DNA of 64,000 nucleotides from Cellulomonas marina (lineage in GTDB: Bacteria; Actinomycetota; Actinomycetes; Actinomycetales; Cellulomonadaceae): positions 1-64,000 of the forward strand of contig NZ_FOKA01000013.1 of the NCBI RefSeq assembly GCF_900111925.1, read 5' to 3'. How positions within the stretch are numbered: position 1 is the stretch's first letter; each line of letters opens with the position of its first letter. The notes beneath the pieces are model-generated. The model saw nothing but the letters and a program-made list of their open reading frames with translations, did not search any database and had not been told where the DNA came from. Both the position numbers and the translations under genes were made by a program. Positions 61,591-64,000 of this stretch are shown here, piece after piece.

Positions 61591-63762
61591 GTGAACGTCC
61601 AGGCCCCTGCTGCTCCGTCGGTCGGGTGGACCGACCTCGACCGCAAGGCGGTCGACACGGTCCGCGTCCTCGCCGCCGACGCCGTCGAGAAGGTCGGCAA
61701 CGGCCACCCCGGCACCGCGATCAGCCTGGCCCCGGCCGCGTACCTCCTCTACCAGAACGTCATGCGGCACGACCCCGCGGACCCGCACTGGACGGGCCGG
61801 GACCGCTTCGTCCTGTCCTGCGGCCACTCGAGCCTGACGCAGTACATCCAGCTCTACCTGGGCGGCTGGGGCCTGGAGCTCGAGGACCTGGAGGCCCTGC
61901 GCACCTGGGACTCCAAGACCCCGGGCCACCCGGAGTTCCGCCACACCACCGGCATCGAGATCACCACCGGCCCCCTGGGCCAGGGGCTCGCCTCGGCCGT
62001 GGGCTTCGCGATGGCGGCCCGCCGGGAGCGCGGCCTGCTCGACCCCGACGCGGCACCGGGTACCAGCCCGTTCGACCACTTCGTCTACGTGCTGGCCTCC
62101 GACGGCGACCTGCAGGAGGGCGTCACCTCCGAGGCCTCGTCGGTCGCGGGCACCCAGCAGCTGGGCAACCTCGTCGTCGTCTGGGACGACAACCGCATCT
62201 CCATCGAGGGCGACACGCAGATCGCGTTCACCGAGGACGTCGCCGCGCGCTACGGCGCGTACGGCTGGCACGTGCAGACGGTGGACTGGCTGACCGGGCC
62301 CGACGGCTACCACGAGGACGTCGACGCCCTCTACGCCGCGATCGAGGCGGCCAAGGCGGTCACGGACCAGCCCTCCTTCATCCAGCTCCGCACGATCATC
62401 GCCTGGCCCTCGCCGAAGAAGCAGGGCACGCACGGCGCGCACGGCTCGAAGCTGGGCACGGACGAGGTCAAGGGCCTCAAGGAGGTCCTCGGCTTCGACC
62501 CGGAGAAGAGCTTCGACGTCGCGCCGGAGGTCATCGAGCACACGCGCGGCCTGTCGCAGCGCACCGCCGAGGCCAAGGCCCGCTGGCAGGAGTCGTACGA
62601 CGCGTGGCGCAGCGCGAACCCCGAGCGGGCGGCGCTGCACGACCGGCTCGAGGCCGGCACCCTGCCCGAGGGCTGGGCGGACGCCCTGCCGACGTTCGAG
62701 GCCGGCAAGGCCGTCGCGACGCGCCAGGCGTCCGGCGAGGTGCTCTCCGCGCTCGCGCCCGTCCTGCCCGAGCTGTGGGGCGGCTCCGCCGACCTCGCGG
62801 GCTCCAACAACACGACGATGAAGGGCGAGCCGTCCTTCATCCCCGCCAAGTACTCCACGAAGGAGTTCTCGGGCGACGAGTACGGCCGCACGCTGCACTT
62901 CGGCATCCGCGAGCACGCGATGGGCGCGATCCTGTCCGGCATCCGGCTGCACGGGAACACCCGGCCGTACGGCGGCACGTTCTTCACCTTCTCGGACTAC
63001 ATGCGCGGCTCCGTCCGCCTCGCCGCCCTCATGGGCGTGCCGGTCACGTACGTGTGGACGCACGACTCCATCGGCCTGGGTGAGGACGGCCCGACGCACC
63101 AGCCGGTCGAGCACCTCGCGGCGTGCCGCGCCATCCCCGGCCTGGCCGTGGTGCGCCCGGCCGACGCCAACGAGACGGCCGCTGCCTGGAAGGCGCTGCT
63201 CGAGCGCACCGACGGCCCGGTCGGCCTCGTGCTGACCCGGCAGAACGTGCCGACGTTCCCCCGCGGCGAGGACGGCTTCACGTCCGCCGACGGCGTGGCC
63301 CGCGGCGCGTACGTGCTGCTCGACGCCTCGTCGGGCACGCCGGACGTCATCCTCCTGGCGACGGGCTCCGAGGTGCAGCTCGCCGTCGAGGCGCGCACCA
63401 CCCTCGAGGCGGCGGGCGTCGCCACGCGCGTGGTGTCCGCGCCGTCGCTGGAGTGGTTCGCCGAGCAGGACGCGGAGTACCGCGAGCAGGTGCTGCCGAA
63501 GGCCGTGCGCGCCCGCGTGTCGGTCGAGGCGGGGCTGGCCCTGTCCTGGCACAAGCTCGTCGGCGACGCCGGCCGCAGCGTGTCGCTCGAGCACTACGGG
63601 GCGTCCGCCGACTACGAGACGCTGTACCGCGAGTTCGGCATCACGGCCGAGGCCGTCGTGGCCGCGGCGCACGAGTCGCTGGCCGCCGCCCGCGGCGACG
63701 CCGACCCGTCGTCCGACTCCGGCACGCCCGACCGCAGCGGCACGGGCGACCAGCAGGCCTGA
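61591..63762 (+). CDS. tkt: transketolase
   Basis: 723 aa from GTG 61591. Thiamine diphosphate and sugar sites: 'KVGNGHPGTAISLAPAAYLLYQ', 'CGHSSLTQYIQLYLGG', 'ASDGDLQEGVTSEASSVAG', 'WDDNRISIEGDT', 'HFGIREHAMGAI', 'THDSIGLGEDGPTHQPVEHLA'. Carries out the two-carbon transfers of the pentose phosphate pathway. The last ~25 residues are a disordered extension. Confidence 0.97.
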   Translation: MNVQAPAAPSVGWTDLDRKAVDTVRVLAADAVEKVGNGHPGTAISLAPAAYLLYQNVMRHDPADPHWTGRDRFVLSCGHSSLTQYIQLYLGGWGLELEDLEALRTWDSKTPGHPEFRHTTGIEITTGPLGQGLASAVGFAMAARRERGLLDPDAAPGTSPFDHFVYVLASDGDLQEGVTSEASSVAGTQQLGNLVVVWDDNRISIEGDTQIAFTEDVAARYGAYGWHVQTVDWLTGPDGYHEDVDALYAAIEAAKAVTDQPSFIQLRTIIAWPSPKKQGTHGAHGSKLGTDEVKGLKEVLGFDPEKSFDVAPEVIEHTRGLSQRTAEAKARWQESYDAWRSANPERAALHDRLEAGTLPEGWADALPTFEAGKAVATRQASGEVLSALAPVLPELWGGSADLAGSNNTTMKGEPSFIPAKYSTKEFSGDEYGRTLHFGIREHAMGAILSGIRLHGNTRPYGGTFFTFSDYMRGSVRLAALMGVPVTYVWTHDSIGLGEDGPTHQPVEHLAACRAIPGLAVVRPADANETAAAWKALLERTDGPVGLVLTRQNVPTFPRGEDGFTSADGVARGAYVLLDASSGTPDVILLATGSEVQLAVEARTTLEAAGVATRVVSAPSLEWFAEQDAEYREQVLPKAVRARVSVEAGLALSWHKLVGDAGRSVSLEHYGASADYETLYREFGITAEAVVAAAHESLAAARGDADPSSDSGTPDRSGTGDQQA

Positions 63763-63768
63763 CCCGCG

Positions 63769-63788
63769 GTGCCGGGCGCGCCCGGCAC
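63769..63788. other. 20-bp perfect palindrome after tkt
   Basis: Ten-base arms gtgccgggcg and its complement, directly adjoining, just past the tkt stop. Without a loop or T-run it is a poor terminator, but it could form a cruciform or a processing site in the tkt-tal mRNA. Confidence 0.5.
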
Positions 63789-63941
63789 CCGACCGCCGGG
63801 CCCCGCCCGGCACGGACCCACCCCTCGGCGGGGCGTCGCACCTGACGACGCACACGTCGCCACCGCGACGCCCCGCCCCGCGGACCCCACCGGCCGCGCA
63901 CCCCACGGGCGCGCCGACCGCAGACGCAAGGAGGACCACCG

Positions 63942-64000
63942 ATGTCCGAGCAGAGCACGCAGGAGACCACCGGCCAGGGCACGCCGAAGGCCGAGGACCG
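63942..64000 (+). CDS. start of probable transaldolase gene, 3' partial
   Basis: ATG 63942 with AAGGAGG at ideal distance begins 'MSEQSTQETTGQGTPKAED' and runs off the window. The residues themselves are not diagnostic. The call rests on the conserved tkt-tal order in Actinobacteria. Confidence 0.5.
   Translation, partial: MSEQSTQETTGQGTPKAED

Overview
This window is a chromosomal segment of a very high G+C Actinomycetota. The evidence is the strong GC3 bias, the many GTG starts, ATGA/GTGA stop-start overlaps, TAnnnT -10 boxes placed 6-7 nt before start codons, and actinobacterial families such as GarA, FtsR, DUF3090 and the SCO1664 family. I cannot fix the genus from sequence alone. A DUF222/HNH protein, Ku/LigD and a GH92 mannosidase would suit Micrococcales- or Kineosporiales-like groups.

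Layout. 1-2.6 kb: the end of a DUF222/HNH protein, a GAF-like protein, a VOC protein and an MBL-fold hydrolase. 2.7-8.5 kb (minus): the conserved block pgsA-like / DUF881 / small basic protein / DUF881 / garA / ftsR / bifunctional nuclease / merR, equivalent to M. tuberculosis Rv1822-Rv1830 but without gcvH. 8.9-13 kb: DEAD-box helicase, threonine aldolase, a DUF6328 protein and a Fur-family regulator. 13.1-17.5 kb: a PHP phosphoesterase and a complete NHEJ set (ku divergent from split ligD ligase and polymerase genes). 17.6-26.7 kb: Dps, App1-type phosphatase, mqo, small proteins, a HAD phosphatase, a GH92 mannosidase and a GT4 glycosyltransferase.

26.74-31.83 kb: a tRNA-Pro(GGG) gene and a ~5 kb island integrated in its 3' end, bounded by a 37-bp direct repeat (36/37). 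The island has visibly lower G+C. It holds only an integrase remnant and three minus-strand genes: a 633-aa protein with an RHRVAH HEPN motif, a PIN-domain protein, and an orphan ParA-type ATPase that overlaps the PIN gene by ATGA. This is the best candidate for an undescribed defence or toxin system in the window.

32-50.7 kb: a broken carboxylate-amine ligase gene fused by deletion to a decapitated M20 peptidase gene, a flavoprotein, USP, the phosphatase/DUF3090/SCO1664 operon, a MoxR-VWA pair, a soluble GAF-MCP with a STAS protein, a hydrolase, a CBM48 protein, a secreted malectin-like protein, a frameshifted DUF885 gene and membrane proteins. 50.8-60.1 kb (minus): the chromosome segregation/housekeeping block xerD-parA-scpA-scpB-rluB-tyrA-cmk-plsC-der, with ctaB at its head. 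61.1-64 kb: ctaB divergent from tkt, followed by the first codons of a probable transaldolase gene.

A recurrent oddity is in-frame 12-15 bp tandem repeats that lengthen N-terminal tails of essential proteins (FtsR, Cmk, RluB, PHP, DUF885), with similar minisatellites in gaps. All assignments come from reading the sequence; no database search was run.
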